A DNA stretch of 64,000 bases, taken from assembly GCF_016545825.1 (NCBI RefSeq), contig NC_052612.1:40469738-40533737 (forward strand). The letters run 5' to 3'. This document shows, one piece after another, positions 49,198-59,410 of this stretch. Position 1 is the first letter of the stretch, and each line of letters starts with the position of its first letter. The notes below the pieces were generated by a model, which searched no databases, was not told the DNA's origin, and worked only from the letters and a program-made list of their open reading frames with translations. A program made the translations under genes and the position numbers. The DNA comes from Eucalyptus grandis. Its lineage: Eukaryota; Streptophyta; Magnoliopsida; Myrtales; Myrtaceae.

Positions 49198-50123
49198 TGC
49201 CAGGTCGTCAGGCTATTTTTAAAGCAGAAAAGAGAAATCAAGAAATAGGACCATCAATGAACATTTAAACGTAAAATCAAGTTTATCGGCTAAAGGCAGG
49301 AACCTGGAAGTAGAAGACGAGGAAATGAGAACAATGGGAGTTAGAAAATCTTAAAAGGGTAAGATGAGGAGGAAGTTTAGGAATTAGAAATTGAGCATGG
49401 TGGTGAGAACGGTTTCTCACTCTCCTTTGATTATGGGCAAAAAGGATGTATACCTTAGTACAATGTAAACATTTAGTAGGAAAAGTGTTGCGTGTAGGGT
49501 AGATAATGCGTATACTCATAAATTATCCAAATCGTCAGAATACTAAACCTTGGAAATTTGATAGTTTAACAAGTGTAAGATTGAAAGACAAAAAAATAAT
49601 GATAATAAATATAAAAAAAAAAAAAAATCATTAAGCCATCTATCACCATTCGTATCAAAGTCCAAGGGTACTTGTCTTGGGCTTTAGGCTTTGCCCATGC
49701 AGATCTTGACTCAAAGTGATACAGTAAAATTTTAACAAACACCATAATTTTTATTCAAGGAAAGGTCAAAATTACCTTGTAAAGCGTTCAAATGCGCCCC
49801 GATAAGTACAACTTACATATTGTAAAACTAGAAAGATTGAAAATCCAAAATTCTCTTTGCATCTCAGGTACGTGCAACAAAAAACCAGCAGCCGGCTAAA
49901 ACTTATGGGACATTCACAGTAGTACAACCCATTGAAAAGCTGATGCATAATAACAAGAAATCAAGAAGCGTATATGAAAGGGTGCGTGAATTTAGCATAT
50001 CATTTCTGTGCTGCACTTTTTAGTACAATCGACACTATTCCATAACTCACACATGGGGGCAAATAGAGAGACTGCCAGGTTTCATATTAATAGAAAATTG
50101 GACGAAAACAATTAGATGCATCT
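49198..50123. other. 3' flank of WAKL-E
   Basis: No other gene. 49670-50120 is homologous to 1000-1464 and 43020-43279, the 3' flanks of WAKL-A and WAKL-C (shared AAAGCGTTCAAA and AGAAATCAAGAAG-like phrases). It probably includes the 3' UTR of WAKL-E; no polyadenylation site is assigned. Confidence 0.6.
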
Positions 50124-52840
50124 TCATCTCGGCAAATCAGATAACCACGAAGTCAGCCCTACATCGGCTTCTGATCGCATCATTGCGGAGACCGTACCAC
50201 AGATAGATCCAGTCCTAATGGGATCCATCTCTTCCTCATCTTGCCGAACCATCACAGGATTTCGTAGTGATCGTACACGCTCCAATTCCATGGCCACTTC
50301 CTTCATTGTAGGCCTGTACCTTCCATTAGGGTTTAAGCATCTTTCCGCCAAGTTAGACACCGCAATGATTTCTTCTTTATCACCATGGTCTAATACCTCC
50401 TTATCAAGAACATCGAACAAACGCTTCTCCTCCATCGAAATGACAAAGTACATGGATAGATTTCTGCTCTCTTCCGCCCTTGATTGAGAAATTGCCTTTT
50501 CTCCTGTTAGTAGCTCGGCAAGGACAACCCCAAAACTGTAGACATCGCTCTTGTCCGTAAATTGACTGGTTTTGTAGTACTCCGGGTCCAAGTATCCAAA
50601 GGTTCCTCGCACCATCGTGGTTAAGTGTGTGCGGTCAATGGCAATTGATTTGGAAGTTCCAAAATCTGCCACTTTGGCTTGAAATTTTTCATCCAAGAGT
50701 ATATTTGATGACTTAATATCGCGATGATAAATTGGTATGGTTACAGCAAAGTGCAAATATGAAAGAGCCGCAGCAACTTCACTAGCAATTCTTAACCGTG
50801 TTTCCCACGAGACGGGAAATTCCCTTTCCGGATTATGAAGATATTGGTAGAGAGTTCCACTGGGGACAAATTCATATACAAGAAGAGGGACTTCACTCTC
50901 CAAACAGAATCCTAACAGCTTGACCACATTTTTATGATTGATTTTGGAGAGAATAACAACCTCATTGACAAATTGTTCAGCTTGTCGAGCATCAACAACT
51001 TCGGATTTCTTAACTGCAACGATCGTTCCATCTAACAACATTCCCTTGTAAACAGTCCCTTGACCACCCCGACCCAATATGCGACTCTCGTTAAAATGGT
51101 CCGTAGCCGTATCTAACTCCGCTAAGGTGAACAACTTACCTTTCTCCACACGATTGTCTTCAATGGAAGATAGGTGTTTTTGCACTAGAAGTTCGCCATT
51201 AAGTTTGAAGAATTTTAACTTGGTATTTGCCTCACACCTTCTTTTCAAGAATTTGAACAACCTCCAAAAAAACAAAAGTAATAATATGGCTCCAACGCCT
51301 GTGCCCACACCTGTGTAGAAAAAAGTCAACCACAATCGTTTTAGGAAGCTAGTAGATAATATTCAAAGAGTTTTTCTTCAGTCTTGGATTTAAGTAAAAA
51401 GCATGGTTGAATGCACAGATTATGAAAGCACAATTTAAATTGAGCAGAAATGGTAATATTCGTCATTCATGCCAATGAAATTGGTGTATGCACAGAGTCA
51501 CATTCCGTGACCGTGGGAAAAAAGGAGCGAACAGTGACGTACCTATAATGATGATGACCTTATTGTCTACGCAGTCATATGACCCCGATCGATTCACGCA
51601 CTTCCCTCGGCAGTTGAGGTTTGGATATTCTTTGCACTCGTTGATATCTAATCAATATTAAATGATGAATGGGATCAAAGAAAGAAGCAAAACGAACAAG
51701 CAGTTTCTATATAAATATAATATCAGACGAAACATTCAGCAGTCGAATTCTCCCTTGAATTCTCTTGTATTTCTAATTCGTGAGCATCCATCAACAACTT
51801 AATTATTCCAGCTATATTCACGGCTTTATTTTGTAGGTTTCGAGCTCGCATATCGTCCTAGCAAGCTTGGAATATCGAATAAGGTCAAGATACAAAATAA
51901 AAGTGGACGTTCTATTCTCACCTTGGCATCCCTGGGAAAGAAAATAATTCCCTCTGTAGCCTTGATTGCAAGAACAATATATTAGACTACGCACCCCAGG
52001 CGCCGAGGATGCACGGCAGGTGGCGGAACTGTCATTGCCTCGCCCATTTTTTTGTTTGGTCAGCAGGGTATACTCATAGGAGATGATCGCCCATTCGAGC
52101 ATCACTGGAACGTTCGGCGGTAAACTGTTCAAATCAGTTTGATGCCACCATGTTTTCGCAACCAAGAAGGCATACCTGCATTCTACATCCTCTGGCGCTG
52201 TAGTTTCGCCATTAAGAGTCTTGAACTCCACGTTGTATTTGCTGATAACATCAGGGATAGAAGTCATACAGCAACCGGTACCACTAGAGCACTGGTCGAA
52301 TCCAAGAGTCCCATTTCCGCCGCAGGAAGACTTGCATCCCACTACCGCTCTGGGGGTGTCCGTGCTGGCCATCATGGCCAGACTCTCACAACCTCCGGCG
52401 ACAAAATAGTTATGAATCTGGGAGTACCTGAATATGCCGTTACTGGCCCTTAAATCCACCGGGGCGTCGTTTTGCTGGTTGGCCGAACAATTGAGATGGG
52501 AGAACAATATGGGCTGGCTGACCTTAATGAGGCCTGAAGAGTCTAAACTACCCGGTAGCGAGATATCTAAAACCACCACACTCAAATTCTTAAGTACCGG
52601 AGTAGAGATGCCATAGGCTCGGTGGCAATCGATCTCGAACTGGGGACCCAAGAAGCAGCCAGGCCCAATTCCGAAAGGATACGGAATGCCAGTGAGATTG
52701 CCACATGTGTCCGGACATCCTGGCCAAGCCAGACTCTGAGGAGATGATTCCGCTACAACTGCAAAATCAAGCAAAAGAATCACGAATGCCATCTGAGATG
52801 CCGTTTTCAGCATCGCCAGGAGCATCTTCTCCTGATTCAT
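50124..52840 (-). CDS. WAKL-E: intact wall-associated receptor kinase-like protein, 736 residues, three exons
   Basis: Exons by minus-strand order: 52840-51922, 51647-51543, 51310-50124, with phase-1 introns and GT..AG ends (donors GTGAGA and GTACGT; acceptors TAG and CACAG). Residues 1-31 form a signal peptide (MAFVILLLDFAVVA). GUB_WAK starts about 41 with GCPDTCGNLT and YPFGIGPGC. Residues 307-341 are a calcium-binding-type EGF (DINEC, NCRGKCVNRSGSYDC). The membrane span is about 337-363. The kinase has glycine loop GRGGQGTV (421-428), lysine 442, HRDIKSSN (Asp539) and DFG (557-559), so it is an RD-type active kinase. The start is the most upstream Met of the open exon; Met6, 10 and 17 are alternatives. 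Family role: a plasma-membrane receptor sensing cell-wall pectin. The ligand is unknown. It is the only undamaged copy in the array. Confidence 0.93.
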
Positions 52841-53049
52841 CTTCCGAAGTTTGCTCCTACAGTTTGATATTCCTAGAAAAGAAGGCTTGATGAATCAGAT
52901 TTGATGCACGCCACCGCTATTTAACTGTCGAAAACCTCTGCATGAAACAAATAAACTCTGGCTTATTGTGGACTAGTCAGAAGCTACTTGAGGTTTGAGT
53001 TCAAGATTCGCATTTGCACGTGTTGCTGAATTAAGGAAATATCCAGGTA

Positions 53050-53088
<39 letters not shown>

Positions 53089-53129
53089 ACTTGAATCTGC
53101 TACTTGATCGTTGTCCGACAATGCAATTA
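52841..53129. promoter_or_regulatory. Proximal upstream region of WAKL-E with CT microsatellite
   Basis: This is the 5' flank and presumed core promoter. A CT run lies at 53052-53086 (GA repeats in gene sense), about 210 bp above the start codon. A weak TATA-like element (TTAAATA, minus) is near 52920. The CT tract and its flank recur at 58940-58992 upstream of the next unit. GA-rich tracts can bind BPC-type factors; that role is inferred. Confidence 0.4.
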
Positions 53130-53674
53130 GGAAAAATGTCACAAATAATCCTTAAACTTCTACTTAATGTGCAATCTCGTCCCTAAACTTTTAATTTGTT
53201 CAATTTGATCCCTGAATTATCGATAAATGTCCGATCTAGTCTCTCGACTATTTGAAAATTCACTAATTTCGTCCTTCCTTTAGTTAAAGTTAACGGAATT
53301 GAGCATTTTGGTCTTTTTACTTTTAAATATTTTGGTCTTTTTACTTTTTAATTTTTTTTTCTTCTTCTTCTTCTTCTTCTCTCTTCCCTCCGCCGGCCAT
53401 GGCGGAGGGAAGCCGGCATCCGGCGAGAGTTTCCCTCGCCTACGTCGGGCGGCCCTAGCCAACCAGGGTCACCCTTCCCTCCGCCATGGCCGGCGAAGGG
53501 AAGAAAGAAGAAGAAAAAAAGAAGAAGGAAAAACAGTCATCACTTAACTGTTTGAACTAAAGGACTAAATTGAACATTTGTTAATAATTCAAAGACCAAA
53601 TTGAGCAAATCAAAAGTTCAGTGATGAAATTGAACATTAGATAAAACTTCAGAGACCATTTGTGACATTTTCCC
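53130..53674. mobile_element. Fold-back Mutator-like element upstream of WAKL-E (545 bp)
   Basis: The left end GGAAAAATGTCACAAAT and the inverted right end (GGGAAAATGTCACAAAT on the other strand) are flanked by ATGCAATTA (53121-53129) and ATGGAATTA (53675-53683). The paralogous spacer has the unoccupied site ATGCAATTA at 59060-59068. Arms exceed 130 bp. The GC-rich core at 53390-53490 begins GCCGGCCATGGCGGAGGG. Confidence 0.9.
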
Positions 53675-53689
53675 ATGGAATTACTAATG

Positions 53690-53935
53690 GAGTTTGCATG
53701 AATATCCGTCTATTATTCGTATGACCATTCCTTACTAAGTATGGCGACAAATCGATGTCGTATTTTTCCAACTAAGACAAATCGATGTCATTAGTAGGAA
53801 TGACGGTCATGAATATCCATCTATTATTCGTATGACTATTCTTTGCCAAGTATCGCGACAAATCGATGTCGTATTTTTCCAATTAAGACAAATCGATGTC
53901 ATTAGTTGGAATGACGGTGGCCTTTCGACTACAAT
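53690..53935. repeat. Tandem duplication of a 120-bp spacer unit
   Basis: Two copies of a unit containing ATGAATATCCGTCTATTATT, TATGGCGACAAATCGATGTC and TTTTTCCAACTAAGAC. The same pair occurs at 59075-59283 in the next spacer. Confidence 0.88.
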
Positions 53936-54980
53936 TATCTCACACCAAGATAACGCAACAGGCTATGTAACTTAAGACTGTCATTGACTAAGAAAGGGGA
54001 AAAAAGTTAAATAGAGAAATAAATGATTAGTCCATTACTAAACAAGAAAAGGAGGAAATATACTGAGATATCTAAACTGTCCATTTGTCCATTTGTAGAT
54101 TACATATTTAGAGTTATTTAGAATTAGATCAAATCAAGAATTTTCTTGTTAATTGTCCATTTGTAGATGACTTATTTTTTACTGAATTGAGATAGCAAAT
54201 TTGTACTCTGCTGTGTGAAAATCATGTTAGAAATCATTTTTTCTGCAAGAATAGGAAAGAAAAAATTAAATTGTGACATGAAACCGATAAAGCAAATAGA
54301 GAATAATAAGAAATACAATGATAGTCTAATGGTGCTGTAAATACTGTAAACTAACGATGCATTTTGAGCCTTTAGCACCATTTTAAAAGCAACATGCCAC
54401 CAGAGATTTGATTAATTAATAATTCAACTTCATTAGTAGAAGATTGCAAGCATTTTACCGAAGAGAGAAATGAACAAATTTGTTTAATTTGATAACTTAA
54501 TATTGATATAAAATCTATTTCATATGACAACTTAAAATCCGCCTAGAAAATTTGAAAAGCAAATTTTAACTCTCATACAAAAAATTAATAGAATCCAGGG
54601 CGGTGAGATTTAGCAAAAAAATCCCACTCAAAATCATATATATCCCAAGGAAACTGCACCGGTGCAGTCATCTAAGCTTTTTACTATTTGAAAAGTAAAT
54701 TTGAGATAGGTCTTCATCCAATACGCGGATTTCGGAGATTCTAATACGGACAAAATCATGGGAATTTCCCATCAACTTCGTACCCCCAAGAAATAAAAGT
54801 ATTGTATGTTGAATGATTAGTGTAAATTCATTGTAAGTTCTTTTTAATTATTTATTTATTTATAAACTTGAATCAAATTAATTAAAAATAAAAATAAAAA
54901 TATTCATTTAATATACAATGTGTCCAAACAAGCGTGTTTGAATTTTCTATTTTGAGAAATGACGTGTCGACGTGTCGTGT
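53936..54980. other. Intergenic spacer between WAKL-E upstream region and LTR remnant
   Basis: No gene. 53920-53975 matches one arm of the hairpin at 59285. 54700-54800 contains the phrase GGGAATTTCCCATCAACTTC also seen at 10328 and 59443, linking this to the shared spacer. The remainder is AT-rich without recognisable features. Confidence 0.55.
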
Positions 54981-55007
54981 TGTCGCGACCTCCCGAAGCG
55001 TGTTGGA

Positions 55008-55066
55008 CCACCTAAGGGTTCGGCTAATGGAGGGTTAGACCACCTAAGGGTTCGGCTAATGGATTG
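55008..55066. repeat. Direct duplication of about 30 bp near the LTR start
   Basis: ACCACCTAAGGGTTCGGCTA appears twice in tandem. The element 2 LTR has the corresponding phrase once. Confidence 0.85.
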
Positions 55067-55734
55067 CTAAGCCTAGACTTAACTCGAGCTCTCCCAAGCT
55101 CCTACCAATTCACAACTTAGGATTTAAGTTCTTAATATGCAAATGATTTTTATCATGGAGTCGCCACTAATCTATTTTTTGGTAGGTCGATTAGAAACCC
55201 TAGTAAAGTAGTAGGAAAATTACTTCACTTCTACGAACTAGAGATTAAATGAGTTCGGGGACTTGATTAAGCTAGATTTCTCTAACGTTCTTTCGGTACA
55301 TTTTCTCTTTTATTTCAAAAAATATTTTGCAGGCAACTTGAATTGATTTTAGCCTAAACCACTAAAGTGATCATACGGGCGCACAAACATTAAAGAAAAC
55401 ATTCAAAGGAAAAAAAAAAAAAAAAAAACATTGTGGAATTAAACATAATAAGGCAAGCAACTATTTTTTTTGGGTTTTCTCTTGTTTCAAACTGAAAACT
55501 TACCTAGATAACATGTACATGATATTTTTTTTGTATTTTTTTATTGAAATTCGAAATAATTACTGAAAATTGACTACAAAAGTTGACAAGTTATCCTACT
55601 CAAGTTAGGAAATAATTTAGATTAAATCCCATTTTAATTCGGAAACTTATCTTAATTAAGTAGCCATAACATGCAACCTAATATTAAAAAATCTAACTAG
55701 ATAAATTCTAAACATGTGACCCTATCCTATTTAA

Positions 55735-55740
<6 letters not shown>

Positions 55741-55780
<40 letters not shown>
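55741..55780. repeat. (TA)n microsatellite
   Basis: An uninterrupted TA run of about 19 units inside the LTR remnant. Confidence 0.95.
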
Positions 55781-57176
55781 AATGAGATTATTAAAATATG
55801 CAAACATTATCCAAAACCCTATCTACAAAAAATGTTATTTAGATCCTTTCCTAATCTATTCCAAAATTATCTAAACATGCAATCATATTCAAACTAAATA
55901 ATACTATCATGAAGCCCTATATATATCATGAGGTGCAAAATGCAATCCTAATTTATGAAGCCATCATATTCCGATGCAAGATTTGATTGATTTTTTTTTT
56001 TTTTAGTGTTTTCCAAAACAAGCAATTACCAAACAAGCATTGTACCTAACTTACTCAGGATATTCATCAGATGAAGGACTAAAATAATTGAAAAAATAAT
56101 CCGTCGTCTCACAGATTAAATTAACGATTATTTTAACCTAAACGTCATAACAGTCAAGAAAAATCAAAATAATTAAAAAATTGATCCGAAGTCTCTCGGA
56201 TCAACTTAATAATTATAATGATTTCAAAGCTAAAATATCATCAAAATCAACATAATTAAAAAATGGTCTGAAATCTTACGGACCAAATTAGTAATTATAG
56301 TGATTTTTACCAATAATATCCTATTAGGTAATGCCTAAAGCTCATCAAACATTTCAGTTTGTATAATAATATTGAGAAGAGATTTGGTTAAAGAAAACTA
56401 CCTTATTTGGATCGGCGCCAAAGATTCACGAACGGTGGTTCGCGTCGGGGTCAGGCTGTGGCGGTTGCAACGCAACAGCAGCTTCTGGTCAAGCTCGTCG
56501 AGGACTTTGTGGGGGCAGCTCAGGCGCAGCAACTCAGGAAGGAGAGCTGGTGGACTCGGCAGAGCAGCGAGCAGGCCGGTGTCGAGTCAGCGAGCTCAAG
56601 ACAGCGGGGGGGTCGTGGCTGGTGGTGCTTGGCACAGCTCGTAGTCGCTGGTGTACCTGCAGGGAAGGAGCAGCAGCGCGCAACTCGGGCCAGGCAAGAC
56701 GGAGGAGGCGCGGCGACGGGTAGGGCGTAGCGGCGGGTGCTGCAGCTTGCGGGCGTCTGGGCGGTGGCGCGGCGTCAGGTGGAGGTGCAGACGCGGTGAC
56801 GAGCGAGAAGCAGCGGTTGGTTGCAGAGACGGGCGGAGATGCGCTGCGACCGGCGGGCGAAGGTGGTGCGGGTTGCTGGCGTCGGGCGCGGTTGCTGGGC
56901 GTCGGGTCGTCGCGGGTCGGCGCGAGTTGCAGGCGGAGGCTGGCGGGCGCGATGGAGGCGAGCGACGGCAGCAGCCGAGGCAGAGGGGGCGTCGGGCGCT
57001 GCGGGGGCAGCCGAGCGGCCAAGGAACCTCCGCAGAAGATGAACAGTAGGGGTCTTTTCCTCTTTTTTTTCTTTTTTTCTTTTTTTCTGCTGTTTGGTCA
57101 CTTCTTTTCTCGTCTCTCTCTCACGTCTCACTCTCTGCTCTGCAGTCTCTCTCTCTCTTTTTTCTTCTTTTTTAAA

Positions 57177-58694
57177 GGGAAAACAAATAGTCCCTATATT
57201 TTCACTCAATGTCCATTTCGTCCCCGAACTTTCGACGGGCCGATTTGGCCCCGAACTATTAATAAAATGTCGATCGGGGCCCCTAAACTTCGAATGGCTC
57301 AATTGATCTCGAACTATTAATAAAATGTCGATCTAGTCCCTAAAATCGAATGGCCGATTTGGTCCCGAACTATTAATAAAATGTCCGATCTAGTCCATGA
57401 ACTTTCGATCGGCTCAAGTTGCCCCTAAACTATGATGAAATGTCCGATCTAGTCCTTCGTTACTATTTTTCTTTTTTTTCCCTTTTTTTCCTTTTTTTTC
57501 CTTTTTTTTTTTCCTTTTCTTCCTTTTTTTTTTTTTTTTTTTTTTTCGCTTTCCCTCGGGAGCCGGGCGGAGGGTCGGCGTCCGGCGAGGAGCCCTCGCC
57601 GGCGTCCCTCGCAGCGGGCGAGTCCTCGCCGATCTTGCGAGGGAGCCCTCCCGACGCCGGCGGGCTCCCCGCCGGCGTCCCTCGCAAGCGGGCGAGGGCT
57701 CTCCCGCCGGCGAGGGGCCGCCTTCGGCCGGCGTCCGCGAGGGAGAGCCCTCGCGGCGTCGGCGAGGGCTCCCGGCGCCCCGCAAGCGGCGAGGGGCTCT
57801 CCCTCGCAGATGGGCGAGGAGAGCCCCGCGCAGACGCGGCGAGGACGGCCCCTCGCCGGATCTGCGAGGAGAGCCCTCGCCCGCTTGCGAGGGACGCCGG
57901 CGAGGGAGCCCCTCGCCTCGCCCGCCCGACGCCGGCGAGGGGCTCTCCCTCGCAGACGGCGAGGACGGCCCTCGTCCCTCGCAGCGGGCGAGGGGCTCTC
58001 CCCGCAGATCCGCGAGGGGAGAGCCCCGCGCGCACGCCGGCGAGGACGGCCCCTCGCATCCCGGCAAGGGAGAGCCCTCGCCCGCTTGGGACGCCCGCGA
58101 GGGAGCCCTCGCCCTCGCCGCTCGCACGCGGCGAGGGCTCTCCTCGCACGCCGGCGAGGACGGCCCCTCGCCGCCGGATCTGCGAGGGAGAGCCCTCGCC
58201 CGCTTGCGAGGACGCCGGCGGAGAGCCCGCCCTCGCTCGACGCCGCCGGGCTCTCCCTCGCGACGCCGGCGGGACGGCCCCTCGCGGTCTGCGGGAGAGC
58301 CCCTCGCCGGCGTCGGCGAGGGGCTCCCTCGCAAGATCGGCGAGGGACGCCGGCGGGGCTCGCCGGACGGGCGCCGCCCTCCGCCGCTCCGGCGGAGGGA
58401 AAGCGAAAAAAAAAAAAAAAAAAAGGAAAAAAAGGGAAAAAAGGAAAAAAAAAAAAATAGTAACGAAGGACTAGATCGGACATTTCATCATAGTTCGGGG
58501 ACCAACTTGAGCCAATCGAAAATTCAGTGGACTAGATCGACATTTTATTAATAGTTCGGTGGACCAAATTGAGCCATTCGAAAGTTCAGATATATCGACA
58601 CTTTATCAATAGTTTTGACCAAATGAGCCCAATCGAAAGTTCGCGACGAATCGACATCGAGTGAAAATATAGGGACTATTTGTGTAATTTTCCC
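57177..58694. mobile_element. Large fold-back Mutator-like element with GC-rich repetitive core (1518 bp)
   Basis: The left end GGGAAAACAAATAGTCCCTA and inverted right end (GGGAAAATTACACAAATAGT) are flanked by TTTTTTAAA on both sides (57168-57176 and 58695-58703), an exact 9-bp duplication. Arms continue through T-rich and A-rich tracts into the core, which begins CGCTTTCCCTC and ends GAGGGAAAGCG. The core (57547-58407) is a disordered set of CCTCGCCGGCGAGG-like repeats. Frames over 200 codons are open on both strands; this is a composition effect, not evidence of genes. It sits inside the LTR remnant. Confidence 0.9.
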
Positions 58695-58935
58695 TTTTTT
58701 AAACTCCATATTTTCTTCTTTCTACGAGAGTCTCTCCTTTTTTAATCCCCTCCTTTCTCTCAACTCGTGTGTCTCCACACGGGCTCTCTTTTTTTAATAG
58801 CTCTCACAATCCTCTCAGGAGAATTTTTTTCGTTCTCCCCCTTGCCGCGTGGCCTCCCCCCTTGCGTATTTATAGGGCTCTTGAAGTCCAACCGACTTTA
58901 GTGTGAATAGGAGGTGGCCGTAATTTTTCTTGCCT

Positions 58936-59284
58936 GTTCACGTGTTGCTAAATTAAGGAAATATCCAGGTACCTCTCTCTCTCTCTCTCTCCCCCACCCC
59001 CCTCCGCTCACCCGACGAAACTAGTCGACTTGAATCTGCTACTTGATCTCTGTCCGTCAATGCAATTATTGATGGAGTTTGCATGAATATCTGTCTATTA
59101 TTAGTGTGACTATTCCTTGCTAAGTATGACGACAAATCAATGTCGTATTTTTCCAACTAAGACAAATCAATGTCATTGTAGGAATGACGGTCAAGAATAT
59201 CCACCTATTATTCGTATGACTATTCCTTGCTAAGTATGGCGACAAATCGATGTCGTATTTTTCCAATTAAGACAAATTGATGTC
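58936..59284. repeat. Duplicated spacer with CT tract and 120-bp tandem units
   Basis: 58940-58970 matches 53017-53047 (upstream of WAKL-E), followed by a short CT tract (58974-58992) and two tandem units as at 53690-53935. 59060-59068 is the unoccupied target of the 53130-53674 element. Confidence 0.82.
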
Positions 59285-59410
59285 GGTGGCCTTTTGACTA
59301 CAATTATCTCACATCAAGATAACGCAATAAGCTGCGTAACTTAAGGCGACGTAAGTTACGCAGCCCGTTGCGCTATGTTGGTGTGAGATAGTTGTAGTCG
59401 AAAGGCCACT
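59285..59410. repeat. Near-perfect hairpin, 60-bp arms, 6-bp loop
   Basis: The left arm 59285-59344 and right arm 59351-59410 are inverted copies agreeing at about 50 of 60 positions (for example GGCCTTTTGACTACAA against TTGTAGTCGAAAGGCC). One arm alone occurs at 53918-53977, and the right-arm sequence forms the tandem repeat at 10136-10318. Confidence 0.85.

Larger units (their letters stand above)
54981..58935 (-). mobile_element. LTR remnant of the element 2 family, with nested fold-back element
   Basis: It starts TGTCGCGACC and is similar to 17210-17500 of the element 2 LTR, including GGAGTCGCCACTAATCTATT. A minus-strand TATA box (TATAAATA) is near 58866-58873. The segment stops about 70 bp beyond it, where spacer sequence resumes, so most of U3 is missing. 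No partner LTR or internal part is in the window. The GC-rich frames at 56370-57050 lie downstream of the LTR promoter and recur in style in the other LTRs; I treat them as non-coding. Confidence 0.72.

Noticed and set aside
51079..51318. Plus-strand frame inside WAKL-E
   Set aside because: Antisense shadow of the intact kinase exon.
56372..57320. GC-rich frames of 100-175 codons
   Set aside because: Within the LTR remnant's transcribed leader; the style recurs in other LTRs and both strands are open.
57414..58551. Frames up to 351 codons on both strands
   Set aside because: Overlapping open frames over the GC-rich repetitive core; no domain, and the ends are poly-Lys/poly-Phe from the A and T runs.
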